Shown here: in pieces, positions 26,078 through 34,574 of the stretch | Layout of the letters: the number at the start of each line of letters is the position of its first letter | Numbering within the stretch: position 1 is the stretch's first letter | Assembly (NCBI GenBank): GCA_964407665.1 | Contig: CAYOWK010000007.1 | Coordinates: 54,569 to 118,568, forward strand | Source of the DNA: CAYOWK01 sp964407665 | GTDB taxonomy: Bacteria; Pseudomonadota; Alphaproteobacteria; Caulobacterales; Hyphomonadaceae | Reading direction: 5' to 3' | Length of the DNA stretch: 64,000 bases | The notes under the pieces: generated by a model | Told to the model about the DNA's origin: nothing | Seen by the model: only the letters and a program-made list of their open reading frames with translations | Databases searched by the model: none | Made by a program: the position numbers and the translations under genes

Positions 26078-26423
26078 CGTTGTGGCGTTTGCCGGCGCGG
26101 CGCTTCTCCTGTGCGGCGCCTTCCTTACGGTGGTCGGGTCGCTCGGCGTTCTGCGCTTCCCGGATTTCTATACCCGCATGCATGCAGCGAGCATCACCGA
26201 CACCGGCGCTGCGACGCTGATGCTGCTCGGCATGATCCTGATGGCGGGCTGGTCGCTGATCGCGCTGAAGCTGCTGCTGATCTGGGGCTTCCTGATGCTG
26301 ACAAGCCCTACGGCGTCGCATGCCCTTGCGAATGCAGCCTATAGCTCTGGCCTTTGGCCATGGGTGGGGCCATTCGAGATCATCCGGAAGGCTGACCGCT
26401 CCAGCAAGGGAGCGGAGCTGTGA
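26070..26423 (+). CDS. mnhG: Mrp/Mnh antiporter subunit MnhG
   Basis: 117 residues from ATG 26070 (MADVVAFAGAALLL). Three membrane helices with the MnhG signature LGVLRFPDFYTRMHAAS in the loop after helix 1, and a final helix containing LIWGFLMLTSPTASHALA. In Mrp complexes MnhG packs with MnhE and MnhF and is needed for antiport. It overlaps mnhF by 8 bases. Its stop overlaps the GTG start of the next gene as GTGA. Confidence 0.94.
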   Translation: MADVVAFAGAALLLCGAFLTVVGSLGVLRFPDFYTRMHAASITDTGAATLMLLGMILMAGWSLIALKLLLIWGFLMLTSPTASHALANAAYSSGLWPWVGPFEIIRKADRSSKGAEL

Positions 26424-27520
26424 TCGGGTTCCTTTCGACGTCGCTGGCGAACTCGGTCGTCGGGCTTGTCCTGCTGGTCATGCTGGTCGTGCTTGTCGGG
26501 GCGGTCATCGCCACGCGCAGCCTGCTCGCCGCGATCCTGATGATGACCCTGTTCTCCCTGCTCAGCGCAGTATGGCTTCTGGTGATGGACGCGGCCGACG
26601 TGGCATTTACCGAGGCCGTGGTCGGAGCGGGCGTTTCAACGGTGCTGCTGCTGGGGGCGATCCTGCTGGTCCGCAGCGAGGAACTCTCGAAGCCGGTAAA
26701 GCGCATGATCATCCCGGCGCTGGCCAGTCTCGCGGGCGCGGGGTTGCTGCTCTATGCGGCGGTGGATCTGCCGGATTTTGGCGATCCGGCGTCTCCGGCG
26801 AACGCCTATACCGGCCGCGACTATCTGGAGCGTGGGCCCAAGGACATCGGCCCGGACAATACGGTGACGTCGGTCCTGTCCAGCTATCGCGGGTTCGACA
26901 CGCTGGGCGAGACGACCGTGATCTTTGCTGCGGGGCTCGCGGTGGCGTTGCTGCTGGGTTTCGGCGACCGGGCGCTGGGCGCCGATCCAGCCATCCGGAA
27001 TCCCATAATGCGGGATGCGCCGCCGGGCGATGGGCATGTGGTCCTGCGCGTCATGGCGAAGCTGCTGATCCCGCTGATTGCGCTGTATGCGTTCTATGTG
27101 CAGTTCCACGGCGACTACGGAGCCGGGGGCGGTTTCCAGGCCGGGGTGATCCTGGCCAGCGCCGTCATCCTGCATGCGCTGGTGTTCAGCCTGCGCGAGA
27201 CGATGGCCGGCATCCGGCCCGGCCTTGTCCGGGCCGTGTCGGCAGGGGGCGTGCTGCTGTTCGCGGGAATCGGCGTCATCAACATGATGAATGGCGGCGA
27301 GTTCCTGAACTACGATCACCTGTTCCCGCCCGGGTTCGAGGATGGTCTGCCGGGATCGGTCGCGATGGGCGGCTATCACCACTGGGGGCAGCATTTCGGA
27401 ATCCTGCTGATCGAGTTCGGGGTCCTGCTCACGGTGTCGTCCACCGTCGTGTCGATGTTCTACGGTTTTGCGGGCCGTGCGCCGGAAGCTGTCGAAGTCA
27501 TGCGTGAGGACGACGCATGA
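26420..27520 (+). CDS. mnhB: Fused DUF4040 (MnhA C-terminal/MbhD-like) and MnhB subunit
   Basis: 366 residues, starting at a GTG that overlaps the mnhG stop. Residues about 1-85 match the MbhD/DUF4040 domain (RSLLAAILMMTLFSLLSAVWLL then AFTEAVVGAGVSTVLLLGAIL). The middle (about 90-200) has an MbhE-like helix pair. The C-terminal half is MnhB with YVQFHGDYGAGGGFQAGVI and GGEFLNYDHL. In classical Mrp operons the first part is the C-terminus of MnhA and MnhB is a separate gene. This fusion arrangement occurs in several alphaproteobacterial and archaeal-type Mrp modules. GTGA and ATGA overlaps join its neighbours. Confidence 0.88.
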   Translation: MIGFLSTSLANSVVGLVLLVMLVVLVGAVIATRSLLAAILMMTLFSLLSAVWLLVMDAADVAFTEAVVGAGVSTVLLLGAILLVRSEELSKPVKRMIIPALASLAGAGLLLYAAVDLPDFGDPASPANAYTGRDYLERGPKDIGPDNTVTSVLSSYRGFDTLGETTVIFAAGLAVALLLGFGDRALGADPAIRNPIMRDAPPGDGHVVLRVMAKLLIPLIALYAFYVQFHGDYGAGGGFQAGVILASAVILHALVFSLRETMAGIRPGLVRAVSAGGVLLFAGIGVINMMNGGEFLNYDHLFPPGFEDGLPGSVAMGGYHHWGQHFGILLIEFGVLLTVSSTVVSMFYGFAGRAPEAVEVMREDDA

Positions 27521-28029
27521 GCGCCACCGGCGACATCATTCTGAGCCACGGGCCTTACGTCCTGATCATCATGCTGATGATGGCGGGGCTCTACATCGTG
27601 TTTTCAGCGGGCAACCTCATCAAGAAGATGGTGGGGCTCGCGATCTTCCAGTCGGCGACCGGGCTGTTCTACATTGCGCTCGGCAAGGTGACGGGCGGAA
27701 CGGCCGCCATTGTCGTTGAGAATCCCGAGACCAAGGCCAGTCTCGCACGGACCCTCGACCCGGCTTACGTCGCCCAGTACGGGATCGACGGCGTCGTCTA
27801 CTCGAACCCGCTGCCGCACGTTCTTATCCTGACAGCGATTGTAGTGGGCGTGGCCACGCTTGCGGTGGGCCTCGCGCTCGCGGTCCGGATCCGGGAATCC
27901 TACGGTACGGTTGAAGCCGGCGAGATTTCGCGGCTTGACCGGATCGCGCCGAAGGATGGTGAGCCAGTCCGGGCGGGTGATCCCGGCGCGGCGCAGGCCC
28001 AGGCCGAACCGAAAGGGGCGGCCCGGTGA
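27517..28029 (+). CDS. mnhC: Mrp/Mnh antiporter subunit MnhC (NuoK-like)
   Basis: 170 residues; three membrane helices in NuoK/MnhC arrangement (YVLIIMLMMAGLYIVFSAGNLIKKMVGLAIFQSA and DPLPHVL-like ending NPLPHVLILTAIVVGVA). The loop Ser-Ala-Gly-Asn-Leu and the PLPxALxLTAIVxG motif identify it. It couples the small subunits to the antiporter-like subunits. A 45-residue charged C-terminal tail is not part of the family core. ATGA overlap upstream and GTGA overlap downstream. Confidence 0.92.
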   Translation: MSATGDIILSHGPYVLIIMLMMAGLYIVFSAGNLIKKMVGLAIFQSATGLFYIALGKVTGGTAAIVVENPETKASLARTLDPAYVAQYGIDGVVYSNPLPHVLILTAIVVGVATLAVGLALAVRIRESYGTVEAGEISRLDRIAPKDGEPVRAGDPGAAQAQAEPKGAAR

Positions 28030-29549
28030 ATCCATTTCTCGAGTTCTATGCGGCGCCGCCGACCCTGCTTGCGCATGCCGCCGTGCTGGCGGTTCTCGGC
28101 CCGCTGGTCGCCGCAGCCGCAGCCGCCGTATCGCCAAACTCGCGCTGGGCCTGGATCATCGCCGTGGGCGCGTCGGTGTTTGCGCTGTGGATGTCGCTCG
28201 GCGTCGCGGGCGAGGTCGCCCGCCACGGCGTGGTGTCCTACCGGTTTGGCGGTTTTGCGCCGCCGATGGGAATCGAGTTCCGCATCGACGCCGTGGGGTC
28301 GCTGTTCGGACTGCTGATCTCCGGAGTGGGGACAGCTACAGCGATTTTCTCGGGGTATAGTCTCAAGGCGGAAATCCGCGAGGCCAAGCGCGGCCTCTAC
28401 CAGGCAGGGTTCCTGCTGTGTCTGGCGGGCCTGCTCGGGATGGCTTCGACAGGGGACGCCTTCAATGCATTCGTCTTCCTTGAGATATCGGCGATCGGGA
28501 CGTATGCGCTGATCGGGATCGGGGACGACCGTGACAGGCGTGCGCTGCCGGCCGCATTCAACTACCTGATTATGGGAACTGTCGGGGCGACGTTCTTTGT
28601 GATCGGGGTAGGGTTCCTCTATGCGGCCACCGGCACGCTCAACATGGAAGACATCGGCCGGCTGCTGACCGGCCAGGAAAACAGCCGCGTGGTGCAGGCA
28701 GGCTTTGCCTTCATCGTCGTTGGGCTGGGCATCAAGGCCGCGATCTTCCCTCTGCACGGATGGCTGCCGGGGGCCTACAGCCACGCGCCGTCGGTGATGA
28801 ACGTGTTCCTGTCGGCGACCGCAACCAAGGCCGCCATCTACCTGATGTGCCGGTTCATCTTTGATGTGTTCGGCCTGCGCTTCGATTTCGTCGAGTCGTT
28901 CCTCCATCTGGTCCTGCTTCCGCTGGCGGCGGCGGGCGCGCTGATCTGTTCTGCGCAGGCGATCTTCCAGACGGAGCTGAGGCGGATGCTGGCGTTCTCG
29001 ACGGTGGCGCAGGTCGGCTTCGTGCTGCTGGGCGCTTCCATAGGGTCGTCGGCGGCGATCGCCGCGGCCCTGCTGCACCTTGCGGCGCAGGTGCTGATCA
29101 AGGCCGGACTGTTCATGGCGGTCGGCGGTCTGGCCACGCATTCGCGCGCCATCCAGCTCGATGACTTTGCAGGCACGGGCCGTCAGGCCCCCTGGACAAT
29201 GACGGCGTTTGCGATTGGCGCGTTCAGCCTCGCCGGCGTGCCGCTGACGCTCGGCTTCCTGTCGAAATTCCGGCTGTTCGAGGCGGCAGCAGCCGATGGC
29301 AATGTCTGGATCCTCTTGGTTCTGGCGGGCGGATCCCTGCTGTCGGTCATCTATATCGGCCGTATCCTCGAGATCGTTTTCTTCCGGGCCCCCAATCCGG
29401 CGATCCCGTCGGTCTCGGAGGCGCCGATCGGCGCCCTGCTGCCGCTGTGGGTGCTCGCGCTGGCCACGGTCTGGCTGGGCGTTGACGCGTCGTCGCTGGA
29501 GGCGCTCGCCCGGGCGTCCGCCGCAGGGCTGTTGGGGGTCTCGTCATGA
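28026..29549 (+). CDS. mnhD: Mrp/Mnh antiporter subunit MnhD (NuoM/N-like), copy 1
   Basis: 507 residues, about 14 membrane helices, starting at GTG overlapping mnhC. The proton-antiporter domain (PF00361) is clear: FLEISAIGTYALI (helix TM5 with the conserved Glu), GLGIKAAIFPLHGWLPGAYSHAPSV (TM7 Lys and discontinuous helix), and FQTELRRMLAFSTVAQVG (TM12 Lys or Arg region). It belongs to the complex I NuoL/M/N family and moves protons in exchange for cations. One of three related subunits in this operon. Confidence 0.94.
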   Translation: MNPFLEFYAAPPTLLAHAAVLAVLGPLVAAAAAAVSPNSRWAWIIAVGASVFALWMSLGVAGEVARHGVVSYRFGGFAPPMGIEFRIDAVGSLFGLLISGVGTATAIFSGYSLKAEIREAKRGLYQAGFLLCLAGLLGMASTGDAFNAFVFLEISAIGTYALIGIGDDRDRRALPAAFNYLIMGTVGATFFVIGVGFLYAATGTLNMEDIGRLLTGQENSRVVQAGFAFIVVGLGIKAAIFPLHGWLPGAYSHAPSVMNVFLSATATKAAIYLMCRFIFDVFGLRFDFVESFLHLVLLPLAAAGALICSAQAIFQTELRRMLAFSTVAQVGFVLLGASIGSSAAIAAALLHLAAQVLIKAGLFMAVGGLATHSRAIQLDDFAGTGRQAPWTMTAFAIGAFSLAGVPLTLGFLSKFRLFEAAAADGNVWILLVLAGGSLLSVIYIGRILEIVFFRAPNPAIPSVSEAPIGALLPLWVLALATVWLGVDASSLEALARASAAGLLGVSS

Positions 29550-31018
29550 CCTCCGCCGAGATGCTGATTGTCCTGGCGCTGGTCCTGCCTCTGTTCGCTA
29601 CGGCGCTGACCTATGCCATCGGCAAGGCGCCGGATGTGCGTGACACGCTGACGGTTGTCATGGCGGTTGCGCTGGCGATCGTGGGCGCGTCGCTCGTCTC
29701 GCAGGTCGCAGGCGGCGCGGTTCCAACACTGGTCGTCGCCGAACCTGTCGCCGGCATCCGGATCTTCTTCCGCGTCGAGCCGCTGGGCGCGCTGTTCGCC
29801 GCGATGGCGTCGGCGCTGGCGGCGATCAATGCGGTGTTCGCGATAGGCTACATGCGGGCCAAGTCCGAAAAGAACCAGACCCGGTTCTACATGTGCCTGT
29901 CGCTGGCCATGTTCGGCGCGATGGGTGTTGCGATGGCGGGCAACCTGTTCACCGCCTTCATCTTCTACGAGGTCATCACGCTCTCGACCTATCCGCTCGT
30001 TGCGCACAAGGGCGACGCCGCGGCGCAGCGCGCCGGCCGGATCTATCTCGGCACGCTGGTTGGCGCATCCGTTGTGCTGCTCCTGCCGGGCATCGTTCTG
30101 GTCCAGGTGATGGGCGGCACCACGGACTTTACGGCTGGCGGAGTTCTGGACGGTCGTGTCAGCGACCTGGTCGCAAGCGTCATCCTGGCGCTGATCGTGT
30201 TCGGTGTCGCCAAGGCGGCGCTCTTCCCGATGCATGGCTGGCTGCCGGAGGCCATGGTTGCGCCGACGCCGGTATCGGCGCTGCTGCATGCGGTGGTGGT
30301 CGTGAAAGCGGGTGTGTTCCTGCTGCTCAAGGTGTCGGCCTACACGTTCGGCGCGGAACTGATGAGCGCGACAACGGCGACGACGTGGCTGACGTGGCTG
30401 GCGGCGGGAACCATGGTTGCGGCGTCCGTCGTGGCGATCACCAAGGACGAGATCAAGGCGCGGCTGGCGTGGTCGACCATCGGACAGCTCGCCTACATCA
30501 CGGCGGCGGCGCTGATCGCGGCGTCCGGCGGCATTGCGGCTGGCGGTCTCCATATGCTGGCGCACGCATTCGCCAAGATCACGCTCTTCATGTGCGCGGG
30601 AGCCCTCTACGCATCGAGTAACGTCACCCGGGTCAGCGAGATGAGCGGCCTCGGACGGCAATCGCCGACGATCTTTGTTGCGTTCCTGATCGCATCCCTG
30701 TCGGTCGTCGGCCTGCCGCCGCTGGGCGGCATGTGGTCGAAGATGGCGCTCATGCAGTCCGCGGTGGACACCGGGTATCCCTGGATCATGTGGGCGATGA
30801 TTGGATCGTCCATCCTGACGGCGATCTACCTGTTGCCCGTTGGCGTGAACGGACTGATGCCGGCCCGCAACCGGCCCGTCGCTGCCGCCACCGTCAAGCG
30901 CGGCACCAACTACCGGCTCATGCTGATCGCGCTGAGCCTGACGGCGCTGGCGGCTCTGGGGCTGTTCGTCTTCGCGGATGCCGTCGCCCGTTTCCTGGCT
31001 CCGGTGGGGTACTGGTGA
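29546..31018 (+). CDS. Mrp/Mnh antiporter-like subunit D (NuoM-like), copy 2
   Basis: 490 residues with the same 14-helix antiporter fold: FIFYEVITLSTYPLV (TM5 Glu), GVAKAALFPMHGWLPEAMVAPTPVS (TM7 Lys and following helix), ITKDEIKARLAWSTIGQLAYI and LSVVGLPPLGGMWSKMAL. It is closer to MnhD than to MnhA and of different sequence from copy 1. Key lysines and the TM5 glutamate are present, so it is probably active in proton movement. ATGA overlap with copy 1 and TGATG overlap with the following small gene. Confidence 0.9.
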   Translation: MTSAEMLIVLALVLPLFATALTYAIGKAPDVRDTLTVVMAVALAIVGASLVSQVAGGAVPTLVVAEPVAGIRIFFRVEPLGALFAAMASALAAINAVFAIGYMRAKSEKNQTRFYMCLSLAMFGAMGVAMAGNLFTAFIFYEVITLSTYPLVAHKGDAAAQRAGRIYLGTLVGASVVLLLPGIVLVQVMGGTTDFTAGGVLDGRVSDLVASVILALIVFGVAKAALFPMHGWLPEAMVAPTPVSALLHAVVVVKAGVFLLLKVSAYTFGAELMSATTATTWLTWLAAGTMVAASVVAITKDEIKARLAWSTIGQLAYITAAALIAASGGIAAGGLHMLAHAFAKITLFMCAGALYASSNVTRVSEMSGLGRQSPTIFVAFLIASLSVVGLPPLGGMWSKMALMQSAVDTGYPWIMWAMIGSSILTAIYLLPVGVNGLMPARNRPVAAATVKRGTNYRLMLIALSLTALAALGLFVFADAVARFLAPVGYW

Positions 31019-31395
31019 TGAGCGAGCGTGATGGTCCTGCCGCGCCGGTCCCCGGCGCCCCTGAAAAGCCTGCCATCTCGCTGCTGTTTGCGTGGACGGA
31101 CACTGCTGCGGCCAAACGCTGGGGGCTCTGGGCGCTGGCGGCAGTGTGCGTCGCGCTCTTTGTCATCGAACTTGTGCTGCCCGCCAGACTGCATGCCGAT
31201 ACGGCGAAGGTGCCGGCGAAATACGGCATGATCGCCTTCGCCAGCGTCAGCTTCGTGATGCTGGCCGGCTGGGCGGTCGGCGGCCTGCGCCGCAAGCCGG
31301 ACTATTACGGCGAACCGGAGCGCAGAGGGTTTGCCGACGACGCCGCTGGCGACGATGGCGTGGATCACTGGCGACCCGAGGAGCGCGGGCGATGA
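31018..31395 (+). CDS. Small two-helix membrane protein of the Mrp operon
   Basis: 125 residues from ATG 31018, which overlaps the previous stop (TGATG). Two hydrophobic helices (about residues 38-55 and 70-90) separated by ARLHADTAKVPAKYGMIAF, with charged cytosolic ends (the N-terminus is Pro/Ala rich and the C-terminus Asp/Glu/Arg rich). No named family is recognised. A small two-helix protein between two antiporter-like subunit genes is probably an accessory subunit of the same complex. Stop overlaps the next start as ATGA. Confidence 0.8.
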   Translation: MSERDGPAAPVPGAPEKPAISLLFAWTDTAAAKRWGLWALAAVCVALFVIELVLPARLHADTAKVPAKYGMIAFASVSFVMLAGWAVGGLRRKPDYYGEPERRGFADDAAGDDGVDHWRPEERGR

Positions 31396-33179
31396 CGATC
31401 GAGCGCCTCTACGACCTGCTTGTGCTGGTGAACCCCGGCTTCTGGATGATGCTGGCTGGCTGCGCCGCGCCCTTCCTGCGAAGCCCCGCCGCGCGCGCCG
31501 TGGCGCTGATCGGCGGACCCGCCGTCGCGCTGGTGTCGCTTGTGCTCAGCCCGGGCTGGGGTCTTGACCTTGCAACGCTCGATTTTCTGAACCTCCGGCT
31601 GGTCCTCTATCGGGTCGACAGCCTGTCCTTCGTGTTCGCGCTGGCGTTCGGTATCGCCGGGTTGCTGCAGGGGATCTACTCGCTGCACCGGACCGAGCCG
31701 ATGCAGGACACCGCCGGGCTGCTCTATGCCGGGGCCGCGATGGGCGCGACGCTGGTCGGGGACATCTTCAGCCTGTTCCTGTTCTGGGAGGTCACCGCGG
31801 TGGCGTCGGCAGCGCTGCTGCTGGCCCAGCGGACGGACGCCGCCTACCGCGCGACGCTCCGGTATCTGGTCTTCCAGCTTGCCTCCGGCCTGCTGCTGAT
31901 CGCGGGCGCGGTCATCATCTACTCCGACGCCGGCGTCTCGACCTTCACGGGCATGGCCGGGATCGCTGCGCCGCCCGTGGTGGGGGCCCTCAGCCTCGAC
32001 CAGCCGGGCGCCCTGTGGGTTTTCGTGGCTTTCGGCCTCAAGGCAGCGTTTCCGCTGGCGCATGTGTGGCTCACGGACGGCTATCCGCGGGCGAGCGAGA
32101 CTGGCGCTGTCGTGCTGTCCGCATTCACCACCAAGCTGGCCGTCTATGCGCTGGCGAGGTGCTTTGCGGGCGAGCCTGCGCTGATCTGGATCGGCGCAGT
32201 CATGGCGGTGTTTCCGGTGCTCCTGGCGGTCCTCGAGAACGACATCCGGAAGGTGATCGCCTGGAGCCTGGTTGCGCAGGTGGGGTTCATGGTCTGCGCG
32301 GTCGGGATCGGCTCGCAACTGGCGCTGAACGGGGCCGCCGCCCACGCCTTCGCGTCGTGCATCTACCAGTCGCTGCTGTTCATGGGCGCGGGCGCCGTCA
32401 TGCTCCGGACGGGCGAGACCGGGGCCAGCCGGCTCGGCGGCCTGCACCGGACGATGCCGTACACGGCGCTCTTCTCGGTTGTGGGGGGGGCGTCGCTTGC
32501 CGCTTTCCCGCTGTTTTCAGGCTTCCCGGTGAAGTCCTTCACCCTGTCTGCGGCCGAATACGCGGCGCCGATGGTGATCTGGGTCATGCTGATGTTCGGG
32601 TCGGCAGGCGCCATCCTTCATGGAGGTCTCAGGGCGCCGTTCCTCACCTTCTTCGGGACCGACAGCGGACTGCGCCCGCGGGAGGCGCCGTTCAACATGC
32701 TGCTGGCGATGGGCGTCGCGGCGTTCCTGTGTGTCTGGATCGGGATGGATCCCTCCTGGCTCTACAGCATCCTGCCGTATCCTGAGCTGGCGCAGGAATA
32801 CCTCGCCCACGACCTGTGGACCTCGCGTCACGTGGTCATGCAGCTGCAGCTGCTGGCGTTCGGCGCGCTTGGCTTTTTCCTGCTGCGGAGTCGGAACCTG
32901 TTTCCGGCCGAACGCCCATCCATTGTGCCGGATGTGGACTGGCTCTGGCGGCGTGCGATTCCGGCGCTTGCGGGGTGGTTGCGACCTGCGGTCGCTTTCG
33001 CCGGATCTGCGGTGTCATCGGTGATCCGGAGGAGCGCCACCGGCGTATTGGGGCAGGTTATTGAAATACTAGCGCCCGCAAAGGCGCTCAGCAGGAAAGT
33101 GCCGCTGGACGCTACGGCAGTCTTGTCCGTGTGCGTACTTGTGCTGGTGCTAATTGTCGCTGATCTCGCTGTGAATTAG
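31392..33179 (+). CDS. Mrp/Mnh antiporter-like subunit D (NuoL/M-like), copy 3
   Basis: 595 residues from ATG 31392 (MTIERLYDLLVLVNPGF), which overlaps the previous stop. Antiporter domain with FLFWEVTAVASAALLLAQ (TM5 Glu), AFGLKAAFPLAHVWLTDGYPRAS (TM7 Lys), and LENDIRKVIAWSLVAQVGFMV. About 100 extra C-terminal residues carry further membrane segments (LLRSRNLF region and a final LSVCVLVLVLIVADLAVN helix). It is the third and longest antiporter-like subunit and may stand in for the missing MnhA. Last gene of the operon; an AT-richer stretch follows. Confidence 0.9.
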   Translation: MTIERLYDLLVLVNPGFWMMLAGCAAPFLRSPAARAVALIGGPAVALVSLVLSPGWGLDLATLDFLNLRLVLYRVDSLSFVFALAFGIAGLLQGIYSLHRTEPMQDTAGLLYAGAAMGATLVGDIFSLFLFWEVTAVASAALLLAQRTDAAYRATLRYLVFQLASGLLLIAGAVIIYSDAGVSTFTGMAGIAAPPVVGALSLDQPGALWVFVAFGLKAAFPLAHVWLTDGYPRASETGAVVLSAFTTKLAVYALARCFAGEPALIWIGAVMAVFPVLLAVLENDIRKVIAWSLVAQVGFMVCAVGIGSQLALNGAAAHAFASCIYQSLLFMGAGAVMLRTGETGASRLGGLHRTMPYTALFSVVGGASLAAFPLFSGFPVKSFTLSAAEYAAPMVIWVMLMFGSAGAILHGGLRAPFLTFFGTDSGLRPREAPFNMLLAMGVAAFLCVWIGMDPSWLYSILPYPELAQEYLAHDLWTSRHVVMQLQLLAFGALGFFLLRSRNLFPAERPSIVPDVDWLWRRAIPALAGWLRPAVAFAGSAVSSVIRRSATGVLGQVIEILAPAKALSRKVPLDATAVLSVCVLVLVLIVADLAVN

Positions 33180-33255
33180 AGCAGTCCACAGCAGTCGACT
33201 TCATGATGATCGCTATTTACATCAGCATTCATACTGCTGAATATACCGACGTTAT

Positions 33256-33286
33256 TTGACGACGACCTTCATTAGTTGGCTATTCA
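33256..33286 (+). promoter_or_regulatory. Possible mucR promoter
   Basis: TTGACG at 33256-33261 with a weak -10-like GCTATT (33279-33284, 17-base spacer) or TATTCA (33281-33286). The surrounding 33180-33300 is clearly AT-richer than the rest and holds overlapping inverted repeats (CAGCA/TGCTG and ATTCA/TGAAT near 33223-33240), the sort of DNA MucR proteins prefer, so autoregulation is possible. Confidence 0.3.
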
Positions 33287-33304
33287 TCGGGCGATTGCGA
33301 GACA

Positions 33305-33715
33305 ATGGAACGCGAGGCGTCTTCTCCATCCAGCCTGATCCGGATGACCACCGACATTGTGTCCGCCTACGTTGCGCATAATACCGTCGCTGTGGCTGAG
33401 CTCCCGAAGCTGATCGAGCGGATCCACGGCACGCTGAGCGACATCCGGGGCGGTGGCGAGGCTGTCGAGCGGAGTGAGCTGAAGCCGGCAGTGCCGATCC
33501 GCAAGTCGATGACGGATGACCACATCGTCTGTCTTGAGGACGGCAAGAAGTTCAAGTCGCTGAAGCGGCATCTGCGCACCCGCTACGACATGACCCCCGA
33601 GCAGTACCGCGAGAAATGGGGCCTGCCGCCGGACTATCCGATGGTGGCCCCCAACTATGCGCGCCAACGCTCGGATCTCGCCCGCAAGATGGGCCTCGGC
33701 CAGGCGAAGAAATAG
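33305..33715 (+). CDS. mucR: MucR/Ros-family transcriptional regulator
   Basis: 136 residues. The MucR layout is plain: N-terminal helix TTDIVSAYVAHNTVAVAELPKLI, PAVPIRKSM linker, zinc-finger region VCLEDGKKFKSLKRHL (76-90) and MTPEQYREKWGLPPDYPMVAPNYA. MucR/Ros proteins are H-NS-like global regulators in alphaproteobacteria, binding AT-rich DNA. Compared with C2H2 members, the second Cys is Asp79 and the last His is Arg93, so zinc binding may be weakened; Cys76 and His89 remain. It lies alone, downstream of the Mrp operon. Confidence 0.95.
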   Translation: MEREASSPSSLIRMTTDIVSAYVAHNTVAVAELPKLIERIHGTLSDIRGGGEAVERSELKPAVPIRKSMTDDHIVCLEDGKKFKSLKRHLRTRYDMTPEQYREKWGLPPDYPMVAPNYARQRSDLARKMGLGQAKK

Positions 33716-34029
33716 GGTTCTTGCGGGCTGGCAATCGGCGCTGCGCCAGGCCGTGGCCGATAGCAAGTGTGGCGGAAGAATCACGCGCCGCCACACCTGT
33801 GAACAATTCCTGACCAAACCCATTGCCTTGGGGGCCGACGCTCCGCACCATCGTCTCTGGATGGTTCGAATCACTGTTGAATCATCCTGACCGGTTGGGG
33901 CCGGTCGGTGTCAAACGGGCGTATTGCCGGCTTCGGGCTGTTGTCGGCGTCGTCTCAAGTGAAGTGTGAGTACGGGTCCTTGGCCTGGCATTTTGTCAGG
34001 TCGAGAAGGGATTCACAGGGGCTGGTCAT
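33716..34029. other. 314-base intergenic region with two inverted repeats
   Basis: No gene seen on either strand. It holds a perfect 9-bp inverted repeat (GTGTGGCGG 33767-33775 with CCGCCACAC 33788-33796, 12-base loop), possibly the end of the mucR message though no T-run follows, and a GACCGG/CCGGTC pair near 33889-33906. Confidence 0.45.
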
Positions 34030-34536
34030 ATGCTGGAAGATACATCGAGGCTTGGCCTTAGCGGTCAGGCGCGCGTCTATGAGTGCTGGGAAAGCCGGCT
34101 TCAGGGCCGCCGGTTTGTCACGCGCCAGGAAGTCGAGCTCTGCGCGATGATTGCGGAGCTGGCGCATGTCAGCGTCGTGGCGCGCGAGGAAGCCGGATAC
34201 CGGTTCCGTCTTGCGGGCACGGCCCTGCGTCAGGCGTTCGGGCGGGAAGCCCGTGGCGTCAGCGTATCGTCATTCGATTCTTGCGTCGGCCAGTGGGCCT
34301 GGAACGAGGCGCTCGATGAGGCGGTTGACGCCCAGAAGGCGGTTGTCGGGCGTACGCGTCTCGCAGATGGCACCATCCACTTCTGGATGCGCCTGCCGAT
34401 GTCGTCGGACGGCGTCCGTGCCGATCTCGTGCTGTGCCACGACCGCTTCCTGCCCGCCGAAGCGCTGGCCGATCTGGAAGCCGCCGCGCGCCGCGCCGAC
34501 AAGAGCCTCCGGATCGACGTGCTGGAAGCCGCCTGA
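34030..34536 (+). CDS. PAS_5 domain protein
   Basis: 168 residues. Segment pattern matches the alphaproteobacterial PAS_5 family: W-x-R (ECWESRLQGRRFVTRQE), ELCAMIAELAHVSVV, YRFRLAGTALRQAFGREARG and HDRFLPAEA. The family is a stand-alone PAS sensory fold without an output domain, usually soluble and of unknown ligand. No heme or flavin ligand can be identified. Nearby genes (mucR and a zinc ribbon) do not form an operon with it; a strong hairpin follows the stop. Confidence 0.85.
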   Translation: MLEDTSRLGLSGQARVYECWESRLQGRRFVTRQEVELCAMIAELAHVSVVAREEAGYRFRLAGTALRQAFGREARGVSVSSFDSCVGQWAWNEALDEAVDAQKAVVGRTRLADGTIHFWMRLPMSSDGVRADLVLCHDRFLPAEALADLEAAARRADKSLRIDVLEAA

Positions 34537-34545
34537 CCTGAAAGC

Positions 34546-34569
34546 CGCCGCCCCGCCGGGGCGGCGTTT
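34546..34569. terminator. GC-rich terminator hairpin between convergent genes
   Basis: CGCCGCCCC (34546-34554) and GGGGCGGCG (34558-34566) form a 9-bp stem with a 3-base loop, followed by TTT on the plus strand. It lies between the convergent PAS_5 and zinc-ribbon genes and can serve the plus strand well. Confidence 0.7.
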
Positions 34570-34574
34570 CGCCA

